From positions 1,312,893 through 1,376,892 of the forward strand of contig JAAOMT010000512.1 of the NCBI GenBank assembly GCA_016748015.1: a stretch of DNA of 64,000 nucleotides, read 5' to 3'. Each line of letters begins with the position of its first letter. Position 1 is the first letter of the stretch. The position numbers were made by a program, and so were the translations under genes. Source of the stretch: Geosiphon pyriformis. Lineage: Eukaryota > Glomeromycota > Glomeromycetes > Archaeosporales > Geosiphonaceae. This document shows positions 36,821-48,866 of this stretch, one piece after another. The notes beneath the pieces are model-generated. The model did not search any database. It saw only the letters and a program-made list of their open reading frames with translations, and had not been told where the DNA came from.

Positions 36821-38565
36821 AAAGCTCCATAAATTAACATATATTTATTTAAAATATATTTTAAGTTGTACAAAATTTTTATGTAAAAAATATAATTAAC
36901 AAAAAATTTTTTTATTGTTTAATATAAAATAATTCAATAGGTTATTATAGTGTAATTCAATCATTAGTTATTTTTATACAATAGAATTAATATATATTAA
37001 ATGTTAATTATACTAAAACAATACATAACTAATTACTTAAACCAATTAAAACTATTTTAAATTAAATAAAAAAAGATACTTAAAAAAATAATTATTTAAA
37101 TAATTTTTCTTAACAACAAAATTATTTATTCAATTTACTATTATTATTTATTTAACTTTAATCTTTTGTTTTTTAATAATTCAAAAAATTTACCAAATTA
37201 TAAAACACATTATTATTTATATTAAAATTTAATTTACCAAATTTATTTTTAAATTTTAAAAACTTTTTTAAATATATTTATTACTGTTTTATTAAAATTT
37301 TAATCTGTAATTTCAATATTTTTTTTTATTTAATATGTTAACTTAATTATTATTTAATACAATATAATAATTAAATATTTTAAATTAAATATAAATTCAA
37401 TTCAAACAAAATTACATTAAATCTATAAAAAAACATATATTAAGAAGATATTTTATGCATAAATACATTTAAAATACTATTATTTATAACTATTTTACTT
37501 GTTTATTTAGCAGTTTTATTTTTATTTAACTTGATATTAAGTATCTAATACTTTTAAAAAATTATTAATTGATTAAATATTTCTATATTTAAAATATTAT
37601 TAAGCAAATTCATATTGTTATTTTTAAGTTTGTATTTTATTTTAAGCTTAATATTATTCTAATTTATTTTATTTAGAGTTTTGTTAAAAATAAATATTTT
37701 ACTTTAAATAATTTAATTATATTTTTTAATTTAATATATAAAACAACTTAGTTCTTAAAACAACTAAAATACCAATAAATTTAATAATAAATTTAATAAT
37801 AATAATAATAATAATAGAAAAAATAATAACAGAAAAAACCAGTAAAGCAAAAATTATAATATAAAATTTTATATTAATATAATAAAATTTAAAAATTTTA
37901 AAAAAATTATTTATTTAAATAAAAACTTATAAGAAAAAAACAAAGATATCTTATAATTTACAGCCAAATAATTTGTATTTTAATACTTAAAACAATATCT
38001 AAAATTTTTTTATTAAATATAAAATTTTTTTAATATATTAATTTTAATAATAATAATTTTTAAATAATTTTTAAACCAAAAATAATAATAATATATTATA
38101 TTTGTTAAATAAAATTAAGAGAATAAAAAATAAACAAATGCTATTATTAATCTAAAAAACCAACTTATTAATTTTAAAAACTGTACAGCTTAAAAAAAAT
38201 TAATTAATTTAATTTTAAACATATTTTTAAAAAAAATAGTTTTTTATTAATTTATAAAAAAAAATCTAATATTATTTTTGTTTATTATAACTAATTAATA
38301 TATTAAAACAATTGTAACTATATTAAAAAACTTAAAATATATAACAGCATATTATTAAATATTAATAAATTTTAATATAATCTTAAAAACTTTATTATAA
38401 ATATTATAATTAATATTAATAATACAAAATTAACAAAAAAGTCAGAAAAAACTAAAGCAATCAAAGCTTTAAAACATTAAAACAGTCAAAAACATTAAAA
38501 AAAAATTTTTTAAAATTTTAAAAAAATTATTATTAATTATAATTTTTTTTTTATTACTTTTAACG
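36600..38565. repeat. AT desert downstream of LINE copy L5
   Basis: Nearly pure A+T with an (ATT)n tract at 36779-36820. No coding sequence. It adjoins the 3' end of L5 and may be older copies of the same family. Confidence 0.45.
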
Positions 38566-38679
38566 AATGAGGCCCAAATACCATCCAGTACAATACATCA
38601 AACTAAGTGATCTAAACTAGGCACAAATTATGTACTTTCTACACATGACCAGCTATTCAGACCAATTAGAGCAACACTA

Positions 38680-41600
38680 CAAGTCTATCAAAACAGAAAC
38701 CATACTATCTACACTAGAGAAAAAACAGCAATGTTTATGAAAACCAAAACAGATACCAAGTGCTTTAGCAATTCCAAGCAATCTAATCACCCCAACTGAA
38801 AACACACATGACAAATCATGAGTCACTGAATACACAAAATCATCAAATGAAATCAAATCACTCTTTTCTATTAAAGCTCTATATTTAGCTCTAACCAACC
38901 AAATGTCTATGCGGTAGACAGCACTCCAATTCCCAAACAAAATCAACAATAAACTTTTCTGTAGTCTTGGTATTACCCAGAATAGACATAGCTTCTTGAA
39001 CTCAATCTTTGAACAAAAAGCCTTTGTCCATGGTAGTATACAACATATCATCAATCACACACAAAAAAAGCACTTGCGAAATGCGAAATAAAAGTGAATC
39101 CAAACCAGATACACAACACCACTTTGCCAGATGAGATGCGAGAATGCTCTTATGGGCATCAAAGTCAAATATACAAACAAAAGAGTAATTGGAACTTTCC
39201 ACATCACCACAGCGCAGACATGAAACACTTGGGTAAACCTTACTATACAAATGCTTTCTTACAGTAACCAGTAGATGACAGTAGAAGGCCTTTAAAAAAT
39301 AAGAGCACAAACTAGCCATAGATTTACTGGTAAAGCCAGTCACCATATGGGAGTCAGAGTGCCACACCGAAACAGTATGAGACCAATTCACATCACCACG
39401 TAAACTGTTATCAATAACATTAAAACCAGGACCAACCTTCTAATGAGCACAATTAATAGACCTAAAAATCTCACAGACAAAATAACAAATGTTCTTAGAC
39501 ACTGCTAATCTGCCAGTCTTGATAAATCTCTTCTTAACCAATACAAGAAGTGCCAAAGTAGAACCCACAGCCAGACTGGCTAATTTGTCAGCATGTTTAT
39601 TACCTATAACACCTGAGTGCCCTTTAACCTTGCACCAAGAAATATCAAGCTGCTTTCCTTTAATTAAATTAAGAATGCCATGTCACTCCATCCAGCAGTG
39701 GTTGCAGAAATCCAGAAACATCAGAGCTGATTCAGCCACACAAGCATTCAAAGCAGCCTAACTGTCTAAAAAAACTACTACTGAACTGTCAAGAGGAACA
39801 CACTCCAAAGCCAAAGCAATTGCTTGTAATTCTACTATAATCAAAGACACCAATCTATCAACCCTAGCACCAATACCCAGATTCAGATCAGGGAAGTAAA
39901 TAGCAGCACCACACTTCATTTCACATGAACCTAAATCCCTTAATGATCCATCTGTGTAAACACTAATAACCTTCATATCTGCAGAAAAGAGACACTGATC
40001 CAATCTGGAGACCTTACTTGAGTTGTAAACATTCATAGCCTGCAAACTTTTAACATGCAAATCATCAGAAAAAAAAGAACAATCCAAAAAGTTACAAGCC
40101 AAAGTAAACCAACAAGGAACAGAGCCCCTTGGATCAAGTCTCTTCCAATGTCGAAAACTCTTCCAATTAAAAACCAAACCTTTTTTGGTATACAGCTGCT
40201 CGGCAAAGACAACCCCAAACTTTTTAAAAGAAGAAAAAACATCATAAAACAAAGAAGCTCTTAGAACTATAGACATCAGTGTCCTACCAGAAAAGCAGAA
40301 TGCAGAAACAAAGAGATTGTCAAGGGACATGTCATAGTCCAAAAAAATCTTAACAACACCTGCCAAAAAATTATTGACTGGACTAACATGCAACTTAACC
40401 GGACAATATAGAGAGTAAATAGGTGACCAACCCAGAACCTGAAGATCCAGAGACTTATAATTGAACATATAACCAAGAACACCACTAACATTTGAAAAAC
40501 ACAGCACAGAAGCCACCTTGCATTCAGTCTGCAACTGCTCAAAAGATTTCAAGCCATACAAAGATGGATGGTGAAGAGTCTTATTGGGAAAGTCTTTCAA
40601 AAGTCCAGTTTTAAGTCTTAACTCCCTTTTAATTAACATATCCCACTTTGTACACACATTCTTAAAAATAAAGCTGAACTAAGTCCTATAACTAACAATG
40701 AGTTGCAATATAGCTAATACTAGATAAAGAAACTGCTTGTCTGAAATAACCTAATGTCCACATGTACTTTAGCCAAATTGGGTTTGGACAAACCTTCAGA
40801 TAATAAATAAATGCCAAGGTACCGATGAGACTCCTTCTTGTGAGCAATTGAAATTGGCAGACCACTAATTGACAATGACACATCATTAACTCTTTGATTG
40901 ATAGGAATGGCCACAGTTTTCTCATTATTGATCGAAATGTCATTTACCATGAAGAATTCACTTGCTATATTCAAAATATACTGAATAGCAGTCTGACTGC
41001 TACTTACCCAAATAGTATTATTAACAAATATACCAGCAGCTAGAAACAAAATCAAACTGTCTTGGTTTTCTACTCTACCTGTCTTGACAACAAATTTAGT
41101 ATCAATTTGGTATTCACACAAACTTTCCTGCCTCTTGACCTCACACAAAAGGAGATCATAAAAGATTCTCTACAGCAAAGAAGAGAAAATCTCACCCTGG
41201 TCAAGACTATCATGTATCTGGTACCTATTAGTCAGACTGAAATTGGTCATAAACTAATTAATATAATCATTATAAATAGAACCAAAAAATCTAATAAAAC
41301 ACCTGCACATTTTGATCTGAACTAAACTATTATGTAAGTGATGCCATCTCACAGAGTTATAGGTTTTATGCATATCTTGCAGCACAAGCCAAAGTTCACA
41401 ATCTTTCTCCAAAGTGTCCTCAACAACCAAACCAATGGCAAAAATAGAAGACTGAGTAGTAGTGCCCTTAAGCATAGAAAAATTGTTCTCACAAAGAACA
41501 CTAAATAGACTGTATGCTGACAAAATCCTATTAGACAACAACTTAGAAAAAATCTTATGAGCAGTCTCAATTAAAGTAATTGGTCTAGTATTTGTTAAAA

Positions 41601-43332
41601 CACCCTTCCACTCATAGGGCTTAGGAATTATTGACACCTAAGCTTCCTTTCAACAACAAAGAACTGACTCACATACCAAACAAATGTTCAAAAGATTCAG
41701 AAGCCAGCCTAACACAGATCTATCACAATGTTTCTAAAGCTTATTTAAAATGCCAGACAAGTCAGCAGCTTTATCATCTGGTAAATTTTTAATTACACGC
41801 ATCAAGTTATTCAAACTGATAGCATTCATTACACCAGAAAAAGCATTATTATTGACATAATCCAATGACAGGTATTGATGCTGCCACAAATCAGGAGCAC
41901 TTTTCAGCATGGCCTTTTTCTTTTTTCAGTTCTCTATTATATCATCCACTTTGTTCTTAACTTCCACTGGATCTAAAATCAAATTGCCATCAGAAACCAA
42001 ATGGTCTAACACTACTTTGCAAAATGAACATTCCAAAACACTATGGATTGTGTGGCCTTTGTTAACCACAAAATTCTCCATTCTTCTTTCAATAGCTGAT
42101 CTAATGTTTGACTCTTCGGCTTGCAAAGACTCAGCAAGCTTAGAGACACAATAAGACCTCCTCACACCATAGAGAGCAGAATATACATGATCCAAACTCA
42201 CACCAAAGCTTACAAGACCTCAAACAACAAAAGCTTTGTTACTATCCAGAAAAACCCAGTGTCTTAAAAGAGACTCAAACCAGCCAAAGTCCATCTCACA
42301 AGAAGCTTTGACAATTTTTGAAACCAAAATCTCTAAGTTATGTAGCTTGAAAGACTTCTTGGTAAACACTCCATTATAATCCTTAAACCATTTTTTTTTG
42401 AAAGCTCTATTAGCTGAAAAAATTATTATTTTGTGAACAATGTTCTATATAGCATTCAGATTAGAGAACCTCCTGGCTAATTCAAACTTGTCCAAGAACA
42501 TAACAGTATTGGCTGCAGTAGCATTCTTAAATTCACTCCATTTCACTTCATCTGTATTTTTGACATCAAACTTCCAACAATTTTTATTTGTCTGCTTGTG
42601 TAATAAACTCAATTAGATATCAAGCAAACCTCCCAAACTCACAGAAGTGGAAACAGCTTTGTAATCAGTATTAAAATAGTCTTCAATACTGGCCACACTA
42701 CCATCTATTATAGTATTGACCAAACTTGAAAAAATGAGAATGTAATCAAGAGCTTTAGTAACACCATGAGAATTGGTCCATGTAGACATCTTTGCAAATA
42801 AACTTCCCTTTAGAGAATCAACCAAACCCAAATCAAAGCACTTTTTAAAGCTAGCACACTTTCGGGTATTGTTTTTATTGAAATCACCACCCAAAATCAC
42901 AAAAGAAGATTCATTTACAGCTTTTGCAATCAGAGAATTGATATCACCAGCCTGAGAAAACCAAGCCATCAAAGAGGCACCAGCATAAAGCCCCAAAATT
43001 GACACTGAGAGTTTATTTTTAAAAAGCAATTTGATAGACAGAAGCTGATCAGGCACTTCTGAAATTTTGCACACATGTCTCACCAAAGAAGAGTTCATAA
43101 CAATCACAACACCAGCACCCAGATAACTGGATTCCAAACCAAAGGTAAACACCTGCATACCATTAAATTTATTAACAATCCAGGGGCAAACTTTTCCTTT
43201 TAACTTTGATTCCATAAAAATAAAAGCTAAATTATCTTTTTTCTTATGCCAATGAATGATATCATCTTGTTTTGCAGAATTGTTCATTTCTCTAACATTA
43301 CAAGTCACAACTTTCCAGATTTTATCACTCAT
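38680..43332 (-). pseudogene. LINE ORF2 (endonuclease, reverse transcriptase, RNase H) with stops
   Basis: The endonuclease (43332-42613) is open over 239 codons: VVTCNVREMNN, FIFMESKL and VILGGDFNKNN carry the Asn, Glu and Asp-Asn positions. After a broken linker the reverse transcriptase begins near 41637 with RPITLIETAHKIFSKLLSNR and LVLQDMHKTYNSVRW (motif A). Motif C, expected FADDT, reads FVNNT (41017-41025 is NN plus V). RNase H spans about 40000-39600: VISVYTDGSLRDLG, IIVELQAIALALE and DISWCKVKGHSGVIGNKHAD. The C-terminal motif CLRCGD with downstream His (39200 region) and VGVIRLLGIAKALGICFGFH finish the protein. At least several in-frame stops separate these pieces. It copied element RNA at nicked target DNA when intact. 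Confidence 0.88.
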
Positions 43333-45215
43333 TGAAAAAGAAGAGGGGTAGAAATCGAATTAGCATTGTCTATTTTAGCCAAAAAACTCATAACTATGAT
43401 TGAAAGATTGTTTAATGTTTCTTCCATTTTCGAGATAACTGTAGAATCAAAAACCACCACTCCTGCAACAGTCTCACCACCAGTGGCCACACCCAAACTC
43501 TCACTTATCACTATATTTGTTCTTTGATTCTGTGATAAAAGGGTCACCAATGGCTGACATCTAGGGCTAAGCTAGAAAACCATTGGCTCAGGTGTGTCCA
43601 ACCTCTTAGCCAGTATGTTAACACACTCTGTGAGACTGGCAAGACTGCGCTCAAGAGTGGCAAACCTATTATTTAATTCCAAAAACACCAGTGGGGTAGG
43701 CTTCATCTCCGAAGAGAAACCAGCTTTTAACAAAATATTCTGACCAGGAAGAGAAGAGAAAGAAAATTCATCAACAATTTGGGCTCATGAGACACCACTG
43801 AAAGAAACAGAACAAGCAACTGGAGCTGAGCATTTGGCATATATGGCAGCCAGTCTACTTTTATCCAAGTCCAAAAGAGTTTTCTGTAATGAAGCACCAG
43901 AAGTAATATTCTTTTTTCTATTAGCAGGAAAAGCTAATAATATATGGTCCAATTTTCCACACTTAGCACACTTGGCTGAAACAAGATGAGACCAGCACAG
44001 ATTGACCCCTTTTAAAACAGGTGTAGTCTTTATGACAGTATTTAAAGACTCAGCAGAATCAAAACAAACAGTAGCACATCTGACCCAGGCATAAAAAACC
44101 AGATGACAGTCAATTACACAAGTTTTTTTACTCACTAAAGCAACATAATCTCAAATATTATGTGTATTGGTTCCTATTGACAGAGTGTGCAAAAGAGCTT
44201 TGTAAACATTTCATGCATCTCATAATTCTTTGTCCACATCAGATCTAGCAATATACATTGCATTTTTTCCAATCAAGATAGACTATTTTGCCATGACCAA
44301 ATTATCATAATTAATCTGTTCAAATTCAACCACTGCTTTTTGCCACAGCCCCACCAACTGCATCTTGATCAACTTAATTAAACTGAACTTGAATAGTGCA
44401 GCACACACAGCCTCTGTTAATGTTCCAATTGGAATTTCTTTCAACACCACAACCTGATTTGAATGTCCAGATGATTTTTTGAGATCGGTGTTTACTAAAA
44501 TCTTTGCTTCCTTTGCTTTTTTTGAAGCCTGCACCAAACTCAATTCAGAAGTGAATGTTGCTTTGATGATCCCAGCAAATTTTGAGGGGGTAAAGGCCTC
44601 CCCAAAACTATTGATTTTAGAAAATAACTTTCTGATAACCATAAGCTTTTTCTGAGCAGATTTTCTAACAACATTGTCCAAACCAATATTCAGAGTGAAA
44701 AATTTTTTGACAGAAACATTGACCAAGTTTTTCAAAGGGAGGGGGAGAACCAAAGGTTTGTCCAAGAGAATGTTATCATCATTATTGTTCAAAAAGTCAA
44801 TCTTCCCTAGTGGTTTACCCAGTGCTTTTTTGGTCAGAATTTTTGAACTTTTAAAAGTTTGTTTCAAGTCTCCACTAGTGAGAACCCCATCTTTTCCATA
44901 ATCAAAGCTAGTTTTCTCAACCAAAAATTTCTCCTCCATGTCTACACTATCTGATTCAGTAGTATCACCTGTCTCAGAACCTCATGAATGACTACTTGAT
45001 GCCTTAGCAGCAGCAAATTTTCTATTACCTATGTTATTCTCTAAAACATCACTTTTCTTTTTCTTTCTAGACTCAACAAGCTTAACACCAATATTGAAAC
45101 CAGACTCCATAATAGACTTAGTTAGAATGGCAATACTAGGGGCAATGGTGGCCTTATAATTAAGCAAAATTAGATTGGATTTAACGGACTGAATGATGAA
45201 AAAAACTTCTTTCAA
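43329..45215 (-). pseudogene. LINE ORF1 with several stops
   Basis: Open pieces 45215-44982, 44939-44283, 44135-43785 and 43550-43329 together match ORF1 of copy L1: VVVLKEIPIGTLTEAVCAAL against VVIKKIPMNTPKNMIITAI, and LWQKAVVEFEQ against MWQKTVVKFAE. The knuckle reads CAKCGKLDHILLAFP, lacking the last Cys. The first stop (TGA after SSSHS) is followed in frame by GSETGDTTESDS. The final TGA overlaps the ORF2 ATG in ATGA. Confidence 0.8.
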
Positions 45216-45289
45216 AAAATACTTTGGCTCTTTTTTGGGAATTTGGGATGAATGAGAGAAAGAAGTTTTTTTAAGTTTTTTTGTTAATT

Positions 45290-47905
45290 TAATTATAATA
45301 AATATTAAAAAGATTGTTTCTTAATTATTTTGGTTTTTTTGGCTATTTAAACAACAGTAAAAAGAAGAATAGAAAAAAAAATAACTTAATTACTGATTTT
45401 TTATTAAATATTTTAGAATTTTTTAAAAAAAAAATTTATTTTAAAATTATTTTAAATGAGTTTTTTTAATAAAACTTTGAAATTTTTTTTTAATTAAAGA
45501 TAAAAAATTGTTTTTAAATTAACAAAAAACTAGTTAATTATTATTTTATTTAAAAAAAATGTTTTTATAAAATATTATTAAGTAGTTTTTATAGTTATTA
45601 GTATTTTATTAATAAAAAATTATTAGTTGTTTTAAGTAATAAAAAAGTTACAATATTTTTATTTTTTGACTTAATTATAATCATAAAAATAAATAAAAGA
45701 AAGTTTTTTATATTATTATTTTAATAATATTATTTAAAAATTTGAAGTTTTAAATTTATATAACAATAATTATTATTTTAATAACAAAAATAATATATTA
45801 TAATATAAAATTTTATAAAACTATATATATATAATAATTTTAATATTAACAAAAAATATGTTTAATATTCAATATTAATTATTACTTTAAAAATAAAAAT
45901 TTTTAATATAATATTAAATAATAATTTAGTTCTTAAAAAATAATTACTATAATTAGATTTTTACATTAATAATCAAACAAAACAATAAATTACTAAAAAA
46001 AACTAAATAAATAATTAAAAAAACCAGTCTTATAATATTTAATACTTTTAAAAATAGTACTTATTAAATATTAAAAAAAATTAAAACAATTTAAAAAACA
46101 GCAAAAACTTGGATTTTTAATAATATTAATAATAAAAAACCACTTTAAATTACTTTAAAAACCATTTAAAAATATTTTAAAAATACTATAAAAATATAGT
46201 TTATGATAAGCAAAATAATTAAAATTAAAAATATTAGTTAAAAATAATAAATTTATTAAAATTACTGAATTTATTAAAAAACTATTAAATTAATCAAAAC
46301 TGTTAAAATTAATAAAACTATTAAATTAATTAAAAACTGTTAAATTTGTTAAAACTATCAACTTTATTAAAAAACTACCAATTTATTAAAATTGCTAAAT
46401 TAAAATAATTTTTAAATTAAACAAAAAATCCCAAATTAAATTAAATTAAATAAAATTTCTAAATAAACTAAATATAACAAATATAAAAAATATAACAAAT
46501 CTACTATTTGGTAAATAAAAATATTATTTTACTATTAGAATAACTTTTTTTAAAAGAATAATTTTTAATTAAAATTATTTATATAATTATTAATTAAAAA
46601 AAATTTTTTTATATTTTTAAATTAAAGAAATATATTAAACAATTACAAAAATAGTTTTAGAAAAAATTTTAGATAATAAATAAAATTCACATTAGTTTTT
46701 AAAATAATATATTATAAAACCTTAAAAAAAAATTTATTATATTTAAAAATAAGTTTATTTCAAACAACAAAATTTATTTTTGACTAAAAAATTCAAAACA
46801 AATTTATTGGCTTTTTTTTACTATAAAAAATATTATTATTATAAAAAAACTTCTTTTTTTTTTATGTTTAAAATTTTATAAAACTTTAAAAAAACATTTA
46901 TTACATACAAAAAAATTAAAAAAAATTAAAAAAAATAACAAATTAACAAAATATAAAAAAAAAACATTTTAAAAATTTGAAAAGATTTTTTAATCAACAA
47001 TTTTTTTGATCAATAAATCAATAATATTAAATTGAAAAAGCAACAGAAAAATTTTCAAGTAATTATTAAAAGCAAATAACATGAATAATAATAAGTATTA
47101 AATTAAAATTAAGCAATAATATTTATATTAAAAATAAAAGACTTAAAAGTTAATAATTATTAACTATTATTAACAACTATTAAAATAAAAATATTAATAA
47201 CATATATTAAATTTAACATACTTTTATAAATAAGCTGTAACAAAAACAATTAAATTAAAAAACATTGTAATTATTACAAATACAAATAATCAAAACAATT
47301 ATATTACTTAAATTAATATTAAATTATAAAAGTAATAAATAGTAAATATTACAAAACTTATAAAATCAAATATTAATTTAATTAATATTCAGTATTTTTC
47401 ATAAAAAAAAAAAAATTTAAACATTTATATTTTTTTAAAAACAAAACTAAAAATGTTTGTTCAATAATAAAACCAATTTATTCAAAAAAACTGACAATAG
47501 CAATTAAAAACTTAATTAAACATATTAAAAATTCAAGTATTAAATAAAAAAAAATTGAAATTTGTAACAAAACAATAACCAACTTCAACAAAATGTTACA
47601 GTAATTAAACAATAAAACTATTTATGTAAAGACAATACCAAAAAATTATAAAAAACTAGCAAAACTAAAATACTAATATATATGAAATTTAAATTGAAAA
47701 TAGATTATTGCAATAACAATAATTAAATTTACAATAACAAAATTTAAACTTATAATAACAACAAAAACAATTAACAAATACTGTTACAATATTTATGTAT
47801 TAAATAAATTATGGTTATTTACTATTTTAATACAGATAACAATAATATTAGTTGTAATAATTATAATTTGTTAGATAATAAATTTAAATAATAATACTAT
47901 GATTA
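45290..47905. repeat. AT desert with a degenerate tandem repeat
   Basis: No gene is seen. Positions about 46255-46400 show a run of loosely repeated units such as aaaactgttaaattaat and aaaactattaaattaat, 17-20 nt each. The rest is A+T with short A-rich runs. It lies between LINE copies L5 and L6. Confidence 0.45.
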
Positions 47906-48145
47906 GTATTTTACAGCAAACTAAGCACTCTAAACTAGGCGCGACTCACGCACTTGCTACATGTGACCAGCCACTCGGGCCAATCAAGGCTACATTACGC
48001 GTCTATCCGAACCGTTATCCTATCGCTAAAACCAGAAAAGAATAAATTGCGAGCCAAAACTCATCCTAAACGCTTCAGCCACACCAAGCAGACGCACCAC
48101 GCCATCAGACAAAATGTCAGGTAGACCACCAAGCAACGAAAAAAT
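47905..48145 (-). mobile_element. LINE copy L6: short, CpG-rich, 5'-truncated 3' end
   Basis: On the minus strand the sequence from 48143 reads LPDILSDGVVRLLGVAEAF then RMSFG, aligning with SVGVIRLLGIAKALGICFG of L5, then a stop. The 3' UTR (reverse complement of aaactaggcgcgactcacgc and neighbours) aligns with that of L5 and L2. It keeps several CpG sites (ggcgcgac, acgcgtc, tccgaacc) at places where the older copies have TA, CA or TG. It is therefore probably the least mutated copy in the window, although short. Confidence 0.85.
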
Positions 48146-48866
48146 TATTGTATAAAAAATAAAAAATATTAAAAATAATCAACTTTAATTTTAAGAAAAA
48201 AAATAATATTATCAATTAAAAAATAACAATTTATAATAATATAAATTAGTGATATTTATTGGAGATAATTAGGCTTGGTGCATCATAGAAGGTTGTAATA
48301 TTTAAATAAATCAATTAAGCAATTTTTAATATAAAAAATATTAGTAATAAATAATATTTTAGAAAATGATTAAAAATATAGTTCCAAAATAACATTAAAT
48401 TTTTTCAAAATATGTAAGTAGTATTATTATTATTATTATTTAAATTTTATAAAGCAACCAAAAAAAATCAATTATCTTTGTTTTTACTTAACAATTAATA
48501 TATGTTATTTTAAATTAAAAATTAATGTTTATTAATTAAAACAGATATTAATAGCAAACAAAAAATTAATTTTTAAGAAGAAATAAATAATTTACAAGTA
48601 ATTATTAATTATTATTAATAAATGAAAATTCATTAACAATTAATGCTAAAAATAAAAATAAAAATAAAAACAAATTATTTATACTATTCAATATTAAAAA
48701 TCAGTTTTTAATTTTAAAAAAATCTACTCAAGTATATGTAATTTAATTTATCTTACTATATATAGTATCTATCCATTAATTTCTCAAAATTTGTTAAATT
48801 TTGGCATGTCCGAGAAACTTTTTACTTTTATCATTCATGATAAAGAAACATTGTTCAAAATTGATA
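48146..48866. repeat. AT-rich spacer between L6 and the lipase-like gene
   Basis: Non-coding, with an (ATT)n run at 48422-48440 and an aaaaata repeat near 48650. It includes the expected 3' UTR of the lipase-like gene. Confidence 0.4.

Larger units (their letters stand above)
38565..45290 (-). mobile_element. LINE copy L5: near full-length non-LTR retrotransposon (about 6.7 kb)
   Basis: Minus-strand order: 5' leader (45290-45216), ORF1 (45215-43329), ORF2 (43332 to about 38680), 3' UTR (to about 38568) and an A-rich tail (reverse complement of ttactttt and the T-run before it). ORF2 contains APE endonuclease, reverse transcriptase, RNase H and a C-terminal Cys motif. The presence of RNase H together with an ORF1 zinc knuckle points to the Tad/I-like group of fungal LINEs. 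Multiple stops and a destroyed catalytic box mean that it is inactive. Confidence 0.9.
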
